Positions 56,601 through 64,000 of a DNA stretch of 64,000 nucleotides are shown piece by piece; within the stretch, counting starts at the first letter, position 1; every line of letters starts with the position of its first letter. Location of the stretch: the NCBI RefSeq assembly GCF_003340565.1, contig NZ_QPLK01000017.1:1-64000 (forward strand), given 5' to 3'. Origin of the DNA: Rhodovulum sp. 12E13 (lineage in GTDB: Bacteria; Pseudomonadota; Alphaproteobacteria; Rhodobacterales; Rhodobacteraceae). The notes below the pieces were generated by a model. It did no database searches. It worked only from the letters and a program-made list of their open reading frames with translations, and was not told the DNA's origin. Made by a program: the position numbers and the translations under genes.

Positions 56601-56630
56601 TTTCGTTTGTTTTCGTTTCTGTCTGTTTCT
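56601..56630. promoter_or_regulatory. Tandem decamer repeats, probable GlpR operator
   Basis: TTTCGTTTGT, TTTCGTTTCT and GTCTGTTTCT follow each other at exactly 10-bp steps (56601, 56611, 56621) in an AT-rich patch between divergent glpD and glpR. Repeated TTCG-containing half-sites are typical of DeoR-type GlpR operators. Cooperative binding on one DNA face would silence both promoters. Confidence 0.55.
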
Positions 56631-56732
56631 GTACGCGACCCCCATGCATCGCTCACGCAGCGTCTGCCGAACACATCTTGCGATTCCCGTCTGCCGCGCT
56701 TCATCCTGCCCCAGGTCCACCGCTCCACGATC

Positions 56733-57503
56733 ATGACGCAGACGTTCCGCCAGCCCGAAATCCTCGAGATCGCGCGCCGCGAGGGCCGCGTGACGGTCGA
56801 GGGTTTGGCGTCGCGGTTCGGCGTCACGCGCCAGACGGTGCGGCGCGACCTCACGGAGCTCGCCGAGGCCGGCAAGCTCGAGCGCGTGCATGGCGGGGCC
56901 ATCCTGCCGTCGGGCGTGACGAATATCGGCTACGCCGAACGCCGGGCCCTGGCTGCCGATGCTAAGGCGCGGATCGGTCGCGCCTGCGCCGCCGCGATCC
57001 CCGACGAGGCCTGCGTGTTTCTCGGTATCGGCACCACGACGGAGGCGGTGGCCCGCGCCCTCGTCAATCATCGCAACCTTCTGGTCGTGACCAACAACAT
57101 CAACGTGGGCGCCACCCTGCTGGCCAACCCAGATTGCGAGGTCGTGGTGGCGGGCGGCACGCTGCGCCGCTCCGACGAGGGGCTCGTCGGCACGCTGACG
57201 ATGCGCACGATCGAGCAGTTCAAGTTCGACCACGCGGTGCTGGGCTGCTCGGCGCTCGACGAGCAGGGCGACCTGCTCGACTACGACATGGAGGAGGCCG
57301 GCGTGAACCAGGCGGTCATCGAGCGCTCGCGCATCGCATCGCTGGTGGCCGACGCGACGAAGTTCGAGCGAACGGCCCCGGTGCGCATCGCCTCGCTGCG
57401 CGATCTCGACCGGTTCTTCACCGACGCGCCTCCGCCGGCCGCGCTCTTGGGCGACTGCCGGGGCTGGGCCACGTCCGTGCAGGTCTGCCCCGGCCCGGAG
57501 TGA
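56733..57503 (+). CDS. glpR: DeoR-family glycerol regulon repressor
   Basis: 256 residues from the ATG at 56733, which begins MTQTFRQPEILEIARREGRVTVEGLASRFGVTRQTVRRDLTEL, the standard DeoR winged helix. The longer upstream frame covers the operator region and is not used. The sensor domain shows CVFLGIGTTTEAVARAL, VVTNNINVGATLL, VVAGGTLRRSDEGLVG and DHAVLGCSALDEQGDLLDYDMEEA. GlpR proteins release DNA on binding glycerol 3-phosphate. Divergent from glpD with repeats between them. Confidence 0.92.
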   Translation: MTQTFRQPEILEIARREGRVTVEGLASRFGVTRQTVRRDLTELAEAGKLERVHGGAILPSGVTNIGYAERRALAADAKARIGRACAAAIPDEACVFLGIGTTTEAVARALVNHRNLLVVTNNINVGATLLANPDCEVVVAGGTLRRSDEGLVGTLTMRTIEQFKFDHAVLGCSALDEQGDLLDYDMEEAGVNQAVIERSRIASLVADATKFERTAPVRIASLRDLDRFFTDAPPPAALLGDCRGWATSVQVCPGPE

Positions 57504-58118
57504 GCGCGCGGCCGCGCCCTGGGCGCCTGCGCCCTTGCCGCCGATGTCCGGTCGATCGCCGGGTCCCGCCATCCTGGAGCGGTTCGGCGGCAACGGTGTC
57601 GGCTCGTCGGTGGCTCCCCTCGTCCCGCGTCGTCGGCCATGGCCCGACCGTCGATGAGGGTGGGGGGCGGCATCTGCCGGTTTGTCGGTCACGTGCGCTT
57701 GACAGGCCTGTCAACGAGGCTACCCTGCGGCAAAGTGTCATTACCGATCTTGCCGGGGGCGTTCCTGACGGGCCGGGTTCGCGGGGTCGACCGCGCTCGT
57801 CTCCGGGAGCTGCGCGGGGTGTTCGGGCGGTACGCGCGCCCGTCGCACGGCGATGCGGTAACGACCTCTGAAGGGAGCACTGCCGCGTGTGCGGCGGCTC
57901 GCTCAACCTTGGTGATGCGGGCTTTCGAGACCCTGGGTCAACCCGGGCGGCCCGCGGCGTAAGCGGTGATCGGTCACCCGGCTACCGGGAGCGGCACGGC
58001 CACTCGTGCGACTGCCACCGGTCTCCGCAGCGGTCGGGGCACCGGGCGCCGAACGCGATGCAGACATGATCTGCGACTGTCGTCGAACGACGATACTGAC
58101 GGGGAGGAGAAGAAGAGA
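57504..58118. other. 615-bp intergenic region before the branched-chain-type ABC operon
   Basis: No recognisable protein. An open frame (57639-57962) has no family resemblance. It contains a perfect 16-bp dyad at 57699-57714 that overlaps a -35 box, and a long leader (about 390 nt) before the binding-protein gene. I could not match the leader to a known riboswitch. GGGGAGGAG at 58101-58109 is the ribosome-binding site of the next gene. Confidence 0.5.
57699..57714 (+). promoter_or_regulatory. Perfect palindrome overlapping a -35 element
   Basis: TTGACAGGCCTGTCAA is self-complementary over all 16 bases and begins with a consensus TTGACA. TACCCT (57720-57725) lies about 15 bp after the TTGACA, a possible -10. 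A dimeric repressor bound here would occlude the promoter of the ABC operon. The regulator is not encoded next to it, unless the glpR region or the missing right side supplies it. Confidence 0.5.
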
Positions 58119-59465
58119 ATGAGCATGAGACGCACGCTTCGCGACATGATGGCGGTGTCCGCCATCGTGTGCGCCGCGATCGTATCGGCGGCGTTGCCCG
58201 AGCGGGCCGCCGCCGAGGAAACCCAGTATTTCCCGATCGCGAGCAGCCGGGTCGGCCCCTATTCCGCCATGGGCACGGGCTATTACGGTGCGCAGATCGA
58301 CTACCTGAACTACGTCAACATGAACGGCGGCGTGAACGGCGTCATGCTGACGTGGCAGGAATGCGAGACCGAGTACAACGCGGTGAAGACCGTGGAGTGC
58401 TACCAGCGCCTGTTCGAATACAACGGACAGAAGATGGTGGTGTTCGACACGCTCGGCACGCCCGGCGCCTATGCCGTGATCAACCGCATGGCCGAGGACG
58501 AGGTGGTGCTCGCGCAGTATGGCTACGGCCGCACCGACGCCGCCGACGGCAGCGTCTGGCCCTGGGTCTTCAACGCCGCGGGCCATTACTGGGACCAGAT
58601 CGCCGTGAAGATGCGCTTCATGGCCGAGCAGGAGGGCGGCGTCGAGAACATGCGCGGCAAGAAGATCGTGCACATGCACATCGACAGCGCCTTCGGCCGC
58701 GAGCCGCTTCCCGCGATGCGTGCCATCGCCGAGGAATGGGGCGTCGAGATCGTCGAGATCGCCGTGCCGCCGCCGGGGCTCGAGCAGCAGTCGCAGTGGC
58801 TGCAGGTGCGCCGCGAGCGCCCCGACTGGGTGACGTTCTGGGGCGCGGGCTCGGGGATGAACTCGACCGGCATGACCAATGCCGCGCGCATCGGCTTCCC
58901 GCGCGAGCGGCTGATCTACGTCACCTTCGGCGCCGCCGAGGAAGACATGTATCCCGCCGGCGACAGCGCGACCGGCACCTATGCCATGGCCAATGCCCTG
59001 CCGGGCAAGCAGTTTCCGCTCGTGCAGGCGATCGAGGAACAGGTCTACGGCGCGGGGGAGGGCAACCTCGCCGACGAAAGCCGCATCGGCTCGGTCTACT
59101 GGAACCGCGGGCTCGGCGCGGCGGTGATGTGGATCGAGGCGCTGAAGAACGCGCAGGAGATGCACGACAAGGTCGGGCAGGCCGTGACGGGCGCCGAGTT
59201 CCGCGCCGGCTACGAGGCGCTGAACATGACCCCGGAGAGGCTCGAGGAGCTCGGCATCGGCGGCATGGTCGCCCCGTTCGATCTGTCCTGCGCCAAGCAT
59301 AACGGGGCGCGCGCCTTCGCCATGATGCAATGGGACGGCGAGAAGTTCGTGCAGGTCACGGACTGGCTGCCGCCGCTCGACCCCGACGCGATCCGGACGC
59401 TGATCGAGGACTCGGCGGCCAAGTTCGCGGCGGAAAACGGCATCACGCCGCGCGACTGCTCCTAA
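58119..59465 (+). CDS. ABC transporter substrate-binding protein, branched-chain amino acid (LivK) type
   Basis: 448 residues from the ATG at 58119 (a second ATG at 58125 is equally placed). Sec signal RTLRDMMAVSAIVCAAIVSAALPERAAA before EETQYF. Type I periplasmic-binding fold of the HAAT family: FPIASSRVGPYSAMGTGYYGAQIDYLNYVNMNGGVNGVMLTWQECETEYNAVKTVECYQRL, ARIGFPRERLIYVTF and YALNMTPERLEELG-type end. The paired cysteines in the WQECETEYNAVKTVEC region are usual in this subgroup. A member of the amide/branched-chain/aromatic-acid type, so the ligand is not fixed by sequence. Followed by a 12-bp stem-loop. Confidence 0.88.
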   Translation: MSMRRTLRDMMAVSAIVCAAIVSAALPERAAAEETQYFPIASSRVGPYSAMGTGYYGAQIDYLNYVNMNGGVNGVMLTWQECETEYNAVKTVECYQRLFEYNGQKMVVFDTLGTPGAYAVINRMAEDEVVLAQYGYGRTDAADGSVWPWVFNAAGHYWDQIAVKMRFMAEQEGGVENMRGKKIVHMHIDSAFGREPLPAMRAIAEEWGVEIVEIAVPPPGLEQQSQWLQVRRERPDWVTFWGAGSGMNSTGMTNAARIGFPRERLIYVTFGAAEEDMYPAGDSATGTYAMANALPGKQFPLVQAIEEQVYGAGEGNLADESRIGSVYWNRGLGAAVMWIEALKNAQEMHDKVGQAVTGAEFRAGYEALNMTPERLEELGIGGMVAPFDLSCAKHNGARAFAMMQWDGEKFVQVTDWLPPLDPDAIRTLIEDSAAKFAAENGITPRDCS

Positions 59466-59497
59466 CCCGGCGAGCGGTCGGCGGCCGAGCGGACCCG

Positions 59498-59526
59498 GTG
59501 CCGGCGCAGCGCATGCGCCGGCACCC
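59498..59526 (+). terminator. 12-bp stem-loop after the binding-protein gene
   Basis: GGTGCCGGCGCA (59498-59509) pairs perfectly with TGCGCCGGCACC (59515-59526) around GCGCA. No T-run. 33 nt after the stop and 68 nt before the next start. Confidence 0.65.
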
Positions 59527-59593
59527 CCGTCCTGATGCTCCGCCGATCAAAGTCCCCGCGCTCCACAGGATACATCAGCATGGCGATCTTCCC

Positions 59594-60460
59594 ATGAATG
59601 CGACCCCGCCTCCGACCCCCTCCGGCAATGCCGCCCCGAACGTCGCTCAGGACGACATTCTCGTCGTCGACTCCATCGAGGTGGTCTACGACAACGTCAT
59701 CTCGGCGCTTCACGACGTCTCGCTCACGGTGCCGCGCGGCAAGATCGTGGCGCTGCTCGGCGGCAACGGCGCGGGCAAGAGCACGACGCTCAAATCGGTG
59801 TCGACCATGCTCGCGGGCGAGCGCGGCAAGGTCACCCGCGGCACGATCACCTACGACGGCACGCCTGTGCGCGACCAGACGCCGTCGGACATGGTGGGCC
59901 TCGGGATGGTGCAGGTGCTCGAGGGGCGGCGCTGCTTCGGCCACCTGACGGTGGAGGAGAACATCATCGCCGGCGCCTACTCGCGCAGCCTGTCGAAGGG
60001 CGACATCGAGGCCGAGCTCGATCGCATCTACGGCTACTTCAAGCGCCTCAGGGACCGCCGCAAGAGCCAGGCCGGCTATACCTCGGGCGGCGAGCAGCAG
60101 ATGACGGCGGTGGCCCGCGCGATGATGGCCAAGCCCAAGATGCTCCTGCTCGACGAGCCGTCGATGGGCCTCGCGCCGCAGCTCGTGGCCGAGATCTTCA
60201 ACATCGTGCAGGAGCTCAACAAGCACGAGCATGTCAGCATCCTGCTCGCCGAGCAGAACACCAACGTCGCCCTGCGCAACGCCGATTACGGCTACGTCAT
60301 CGAGACGGGCCGGGTGATGCTGCAGGGGCCGGCCCAGACGCTCCTGAACGATGACAAGATCAAGGAATACTACCTCGGCATCTCCAAGGAGGGCCGGAAG
60401 AACTTCCGCGACGTGCTCCGCAAGGAAAGCGAGTCGCACGCCGATCTCCACCATCACTGA
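59594..60460 (+). CDS. ABC transporter ATPase, LivF type
   Basis: 288 residues from the ATG at 59594. Walker A GGNGAGKSTTLKSV, Q-loop VQVLEGRRCFGHLTVEENI, signature TSGGEQQMTAVARAMM, Walker B MLLLDEPSMGLAPQ and switch region LLAEQNTNVALRNADYGYVIETG. The C-terminus (YYLGISKEGRKNFRDVLRKESESHADLHHH) is longer than in LivF and ends in a His-rich tail, as seen in phenylacetate/urea-type relatives. Second gene of the operon. Confidence 0.9.
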   Translation: MNATPPPTPSGNAAPNVAQDDILVVDSIEVVYDNVISALHDVSLTVPRGKIVALLGGNGAGKSTTLKSVSTMLAGERGKVTRGTITYDGTPVRDQTPSDMVGLGMVQVLEGRRCFGHLTVEENIIAGAYSRSLSKGDIEAELDRIYGYFKRLRDRRKSQAGYTSGGEQQMTAVARAMMAKPKMLLLDEPSMGLAPQLVAEIFNIVQELNKHEHVSILLAEQNTNVALRNADYGYVIETGRVMLQGPAQTLLNDDKIKEYYLGISKEGRKNFRDVLRKESESHADLHHH

Positions 60461-60487
60461 CCGCCGCGGCAGGAGACCCATCCAGCA

Positions 60488-61285
60488 ATGACCCAGGCAA
60501 GAAACTTCCCCATCGGCGGCCCGATCCTCGAGGTGGAGAACATCTCGCTCAGCTTCGGCGGCGTGAAGGCGATCACCGACACCTCGTTCAAGGTGCTGAT
60601 GCACGAGATACGGGCGATCATCGGTCCCAACGGGGCCGGCAAGAGCTCGCTGCTGAACTGCATCAACGGGATCTACAAGCCCCAGCAGGGCAGGATCTCG
60701 TTCAAGGGCGAGGTGCTCGACAGGATCAGCCCCAACATCGTGGCCCGAAAGGGTATCTCGCGCACCTTCCAGAACCTGGCGCTGTTCAAGCGGATGTCGG
60801 TGATCGACAACATTCTCGTCGGACGCAGGCTGCACATGGGCGCCAACTTCCTGCAGATCGCCTTCCAGACGCCTGCCGCGACGCGGGAAGAACGCGAGAA
60901 CCGCGAGCGCTGCGAAGAGATCGTCGAGTTTCTCGAGATCGAGAGCATCCGCGACACGCCCGTGGGCAAGCTGCCCTACGGCCTGCAGAAGAAGGTCGAG
61001 CTCGGCCGGGCGCTGGCCACCGAGGCCGACATGCTGCTGCTCGACGAGCCGATGGCGGGCATGAACGTCGAGGAGAAGCGCGAGATGTGCCGCTTCATCC
61101 TCAAGGTCAACGACGAGCTCGGCACGACCATGGTGCTGATCGAGCACGACATGGGCGTGGTCATGGACATCTCCGACAACGTCGTCGTGCTCGACTACGG
61201 CAAGATCATCGCCGACGGGCCGCCCGAGGCGGTGCGCACGAACCAGGACGTGATCGACGCCTATCTGGGGGTGGCCCATGACTGA
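60488..61285 (+). CDS. ABC transporter ATPase, LivG type
   Basis: 265 residues. Walker A GPNGAGKSSLLNCI, Q-loop FQNLALFKRMSVIDNILVGRRLHMG, degenerate signature LPYGLQKKVELGRAL (the usual LivG variant), Walker B MLLLDEPMAGMN and switch HDMGVVMDISD. Overlaps the permease gene by 8 nt. Confidence 0.92.
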   Translation: MTQARNFPIGGPILEVENISLSFGGVKAITDTSFKVLMHEIRAIIGPNGAGKSSLLNCINGIYKPQQGRISFKGEVLDRISPNIVARKGISRTFQNLALFKRMSVIDNILVGRRLHMGANFLQIAFQTPAATREERENRERCEEIVEFLEIESIRDTPVGKLPYGLQKKVELGRALATEADMLLLDEPMAGMNVEEKREMCRFILKVNDELGTTMVLIEHDMGVVMDISDNVVVLDYGKIIADGPPEAVRTNQDVIDAYLGVAHD

Positions 61286-62180
61286 GATACTGTTCTTCTT
61301 CGAGGTCGTGCTGGCCGGGATGCTGGCGGGCACGATGTATTCGCTCGTCGCGCTGGGCTTCGTGCTGATCTACAAGGCGTCGGCCACCTTCAACTTCGCA
61401 CAGGGCGCCATGGTGTTCTTCGCCGTGCTGTCGTTCGTGGGCTTCATGGAGCTGGGGCTGCCCTTCGCGCTGGCCTTCGTGGTGACCGTCTTCCTGATGA
61501 TCGCGGTGGGCTACGCCACCGAGCGGCTCGTGCTCGAGCCGCTGATGAGCCAGAGCGAGGACACGATGCTGATGGCCACGATCGGCCTCGCCTTCGTGCT
61601 CCAGGGGCTCGCGCAGGCGGTCTGGGGCGTCGAGGTGCGCCGCCTCGATCTCGGCATCGGCGATTTCCCGATCCCCTGGGTGGCGGAGAATCTCGGGCTT
61701 TTCGTCAGCGCGCTCGACGTGGCCGCGGGCGTCGTCGCCGCCGTGCTGATCGTGATCCTCGCGCTTCTGTTCCGGTTCACCAAGATGGGCCTCGGCCTGC
61801 GTGCGGTGGCCGACGACCCCGGTGCGGCCGCCTCGATCGGCATCCCGCTCAAGACGATCATGCTGATGGTGTGGTCGGCCGCGGGCATCGTCGCCCTTGT
61901 CGCGGGCATGCTGTGGGGGGCACGGGCGGGCGTGCAGTTCGCGCTCGTCGATCTGGCGCTCAAGGCGTTGCCCGTGCTCATCATCGGCGGCTTCTCGTCG
62001 ATCCCGGGCGCGATCGTCGGCGGGTTGATCATCGGCGTCGTCGAAAAGACGCTCGAGGTCTATGTCGGCCCCTTCTTCGGCGGCGGCATCGAGGGCTGGG
62101 CGCCCTACGTCCTCGCCATCTTCTTCCTGCTCTGGCGGCCCGAGGGCCTGTTCGGCGAAAAAATCATCAGGCGCGTCTGA
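61278..62180 (+). CDS. ABC transporter permease, LivH type
   Basis: 300 residues, eight or so helices. GTMYSLVALGFVLIYKASATFNFAQGAMVFFAV is the LivH N-terminal hallmark (here LIYKAS.TFNFAQG), and LGLRAVADDPGAAASIGIPLKTIM is the EAA-type loop. The GGFSSIPGAIVGGLIIGVVE segment near the end is also typical. Partner of the LivM-type permease 18 nt downstream. Confidence 0.92.
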   Translation: MTEILFFFEVVLAGMLAGTMYSLVALGFVLIYKASATFNFAQGAMVFFAVLSFVGFMELGLPFALAFVVTVFLMIAVGYATERLVLEPLMSQSEDTMLMATIGLAFVLQGLAQAVWGVEVRRLDLGIGDFPIPWVAENLGLFVSALDVAAGVVAAVLIVILALLFRFTKMGLGLRAVADDPGAAASIGIPLKTIMLMVWSAAGIVALVAGMLWGARAGVQFALVDLALKALPVLIIGGFSSIPGAIVGGLIIGVVEKTLEVYVGPFFGGGIEGWAPYVLAIFFLLWRPEGLFGEKIIRRV

Positions 62181-62198
62181 GGCGCGGGAGGCAGACAC

Positions 62199-63269
62199 AT
62201 GCACGACAAGCCCCTCTTCATGACCTACAGCCGCGGCGACGTCGCCAACTTCGTCGTCCTGATGGCGCTGGCCTTCGCGGTCGTCCCGCTCATGATCGAG
62301 ACCGACTACTGGTATTCCTCGATCCTGATCCCGTGGCTCTGTCTCGCGCTCGCGGCGATCGGCCAGCAGTTCGTCATGGGCTACGCGGGCCAGCTCGCCC
62401 TCGGCGCGGCCGGATTCATGGCCGCCGGCGCCTTTGCCTGCTACAACATCGAGCTGCGCATCCCGTGGATGCCCTTTCCGCTCTCGCTGCTGTTCTCGGG
62501 GCTGATCGCGGCGGCCTTCGGCGTGCTCTTCGGCCTGCCCAGCCTGCGCGTGCGCGGCATCTACCTGATGGTGGCGACCCTCGCCTCGCAGTTCTTCATC
62601 ATCTGGATGATAGACAAGTTCGGCTGGTTCAAGAACTACGACAGCTCGGGCATCATCACCGCGCAGGACATCGTGATCGCGGGCCGCTCCTTCACCTCGC
62701 CGATGGAGATGTATCTGGTCGTCGCGGTGGTGGTGACGGTGCTCACCATCCTCGCCGTCAACATGACCCGCGGCTCGGTGGGGCGGAACTGGATGGCGGT
62801 GCGCGACATGGATATCGCGGCCGAGAGCATGGGCATATCGCTCCTGCGGGCCAAGCTGCAGGCCTTCGCTCTCAGCGCCTTCTACTGCGGGGTGGCCGGC
62901 GCGCTCTTCGCCTTCACCTACCTCAAGTCGCTCGAGCCGGTGGCCTTCGACATCAAGCTGTCCTTCCAGATCCTCTTCATGGTGATCCTCGGCGGGCTCG
63001 GCACGATCAACGGCGCCTTCATCGGCGCGGGATTCATCCTGCTCTTCCCGGTGGTGCTGAACACGGTCGGCAATGCCTGGTTCCACGGGATGATCGACGC
63101 CACGATCATCTCGGCCATCGAGCAGGTGGTGTTCGGCGCGCTGATCATCGTCTTCCTGATCTACGAGCCGCTGGGAATCGCGAAACTCTGGGAGAACCTC
63201 AAGAGCCGCCTTTTCTCCCGCCGTCCGGTGGCCGAGGCGGCCGCGGCCAAGCAGGAGCCGGCCGGCTGA
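62199..63269 (+). CDS. ABC transporter permease, LivM type
   Basis: 356 residues, ten hydrophobic segments. FVMGYAGQLALGAAGFMAAGAFACYNI, LPSLRVRGIYLMVATLASQFFI, RNWMAVRDMDIAAESMGISLLRAKLQAFALSAFYCGVAGALFAF and ILFMVILGGLGTINGAFIGAGFI are LivM landmarks. A C-terminal charged tail ends at the stem of the terminator at 63254. Confidence 0.92.
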   Translation: MHDKPLFMTYSRGDVANFVVLMALAFAVVPLMIETDYWYSSILIPWLCLALAAIGQQFVMGYAGQLALGAAGFMAAGAFACYNIELRIPWMPFPLSLLFSGLIAAAFGVLFGLPSLRVRGIYLMVATLASQFFIIWMIDKFGWFKNYDSSGIITAQDIVIAGRSFTSPMEMYLVVAVVVTVLTILAVNMTRGSVGRNWMAVRDMDIAAESMGISLLRAKLQAFALSAFYCGVAGALFAFTYLKSLEPVAFDIKLSFQILFMVILGGLGTINGAFIGAGFILLFPVVLNTVGNAWFHGMIDATIISAIEQVVFGALIIVFLIYEPLGIAKLWENLKSRLFSRRPVAEAAAAKQEPAG

Positions 63270-63285
63270 CGCGCCGGCCGGCTCC
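63254..63285 (+). terminator. 13-bp stem-loop at the end of the LivM-type gene
   Basis: GGAGCCGGCCGGC (63254-63266) pairs with GCCGGCCGGCTCC (63273-63285). The stop codon TGA (63267-63269) lies in the 6-nt loop. It probably ends the transporter transcript before the CoA-transferase gene. Confidence 0.65.
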
Positions 63286-63381
63286 GCTCTCCCGCGTCGG
63301 CCGCTGCGCTGCAGCGTGCGTTGACAGCGCGCGCGCCGCCCGCCACAACCGCGGCGACCGCATGACTGGCGAGGGAGCACG

Positions 63382-64000
63382 ATGGACAAGGTGTATGGCA
63401 GCGCGGCCGAGGCGCTCGACGGGCTTCTCCACGACGGAATGCTGATCGCCGCGGGCGGCTTCGGCCTCTGCGGCATCCCCGAGCTCCTCATCGCCGCGAT
63501 CCGCGATGCGGGGGTCAGGAACCTCACCGTCGCCTCGAACAATGCTGGCGTCGACGATTTCGGCCTCGGCCTGCTGCTGCAGACCCGGCAGGTGAAGAAG
63601 ATGATGTCGTCCTACGTGGGCGAGAACGACACCTTCATGCAGCAATACCTTTCGGGCGAACTGGAGCTCGAGTTCAACCCCCAGGGAACCCTTGCCGAAC
63701 GGATGCGCGCGGGGGGCGCGGGCATCCCCGGCTTCTACACCAAGACCGGCTACGGCACGCAGATCGGCGAGGGCAAGGAGGTGAAGGAGTTCGACGGCGA
63801 GCCCTACATCCTCGAGCGCGGGATCTTCGCCGATCTCTCGATCGTCAAGGCGTGGAAGGCCGACACGACGGGCAACGCGATCTTTCGCAAGACCGCCCGC
63901 AACTTCAATCCGCCGGCGGCGATGTGCGGGCGGGTCTGCGTGATGGAGGTCGAGGAGATCGTCGAGCCCGGCCAGCTCGACCCCGACTGCATCCACCTGC
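63382..64000 (+). CDS. scoA: 3-oxoacid CoA-transferase subunit A, cut by window end
   Basis: The ATG at 63382 (GAGGGAGC upstream) opens a frame of 206 codons that runs off the right edge, about 85 to 90 percent of a normal A subunit. The glycine loop [87 protein letters not shown] and the late [15 protein letters not shown] are standard for SCOT/AtoD-type A subunits. It transfers CoA between succinyl-CoA and a 3-oxo acid such as acetoacetate. The active-site glutamate lies in subunit B, expected just beyond the window. 112 bp after the transporter operon, past a terminator. Confidence 0.93.
   Translation, partial: MDKVYGSAAEALDGLLHDGMLIAAGGFGLCGIPELLIAAIRDAGVRNLTVASNNAGVDDFGLGLLLQTRQVKKMMSSYVGENDTFMQQYLSGELELEFNPQGTLAERMRAGGAGIPGFYTKTGYGTQIGEGKEVKEFDGEPYILERGIFADLSIVKAWKADTTGNAIFRKTARNFNPPAAMCGRVCVMEVEEIVEPGQLDPDCIHL

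Noticed and set aside
57639-57962. 107-codon frame upstream of the branched-chain-type binding protein
   Set aside because: No family, no clear ribosome-binding site, and it overlaps the promoter-like palindrome. Treated as non-coding leader.
61206-63542. 778-codon reverse-strand frame opposite the LivH/LivM genes
   Set aside because: Extremely Glu/His/Arg-rich shadow of two membrane-protein genes. No start context and no known family.

Overview
The window looks like chromosomal DNA of a high-GC (roughly two-thirds or more G+C) alphaproteobacterium, most likely a marine or saline Rhodobacteraceae (Roseobacter-like) species. This rests on the dense packing of ABC and TRAP solute transporters, fused dipeptide-type ATPases, the rhizobial/rhodobacterial-type glycerol importer, ATGA-coupled operons, the GC-rich codon use, and a Rhodobacter-like short intergenic repeat. 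The genus cannot be fixed from the sequence.

Layout. 1-3.7 kb: a nested insertion-sequence scar beside tRNA-Thr(UGU). It holds a partial IS110-type transposase running off the left edge and an IS5-family element (1021-3701) whose transposase is split by a 1428-bp IS110/IS1111-type element. Removing the inner element restores one 333-codon frame. The IS5 gene also carries two in-frame inserts, each a net +42 nt, built on the same palindrome. 3.8-9.3 kb: a peptide-type ABC importer with a divergent Tat-exported binding protein. 9.3-10.3 kb: a decaying stretch (YgjV remnant, GntR/FCD regulator remnant). 10.4-14.4 kb: a HAD/glycosyltransferase pair. 14.6-20.1 kb: Gnd-like dehydrogenase, HrpB helicase, YihY/BrkB membrane protein. 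20.2-25 kb: gpsA, a HAD phosphatase and a GT20 synthase that together read as a glucosylglycerol (osmolyte) pathway, then acetate kinase. 25-25.4 kb: an ABC-2 permease pseudogene.

25.5-36.9 kb: a catabolic island with enoyl-CoA hydratase, acyl-CoA ligase, an ectoine-hydrolase-like M24 protein, an Asp/Glu racemase-family protein (reverse strand), an enolase-superfamily epimerase/racemase, a DadA-like D-amino-acid oxidase, a DctPQM TRAP transporter, a TauE/SafE exporter and a BASS-like transporter. 37.2-46.9 kb: a RpiR regulator divergent from an operon of D-aminoacylase, a complete dipeptide-type ABC importer, an unrecognised protein and an N-carbamoyl-D-amino-acid hydrolase. I read this as salvage of N-blocked D-amino acids. 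47.6-57.5 kb: an iron-type alcohol dehydrogenase and the glycerol regulon (glpV, glpU, glpQ, glpP, glpT, glpS, glpD), with divergent glpR and decamer repeats between them. 58.1-64 kb: a branched-chain-type ABC importer (binding protein, two ATPases, two permeases), followed by the start of a 3-oxoacid CoA-transferase A subunit cut by the window edge.

How the parts fit. The window is mostly uptake plus first catabolic steps for small polar compounds: peptides, D-amino acid derivatives, a carboxylate taken up by TRAP, glycerol, and a branched-chain or amide-like substrate. Added to these are osmolyte synthesis and surface-polymer genes. Stem-loops sit right after several binding-protein genes, consistent with raising their expression relative to the downstream transporter genes.
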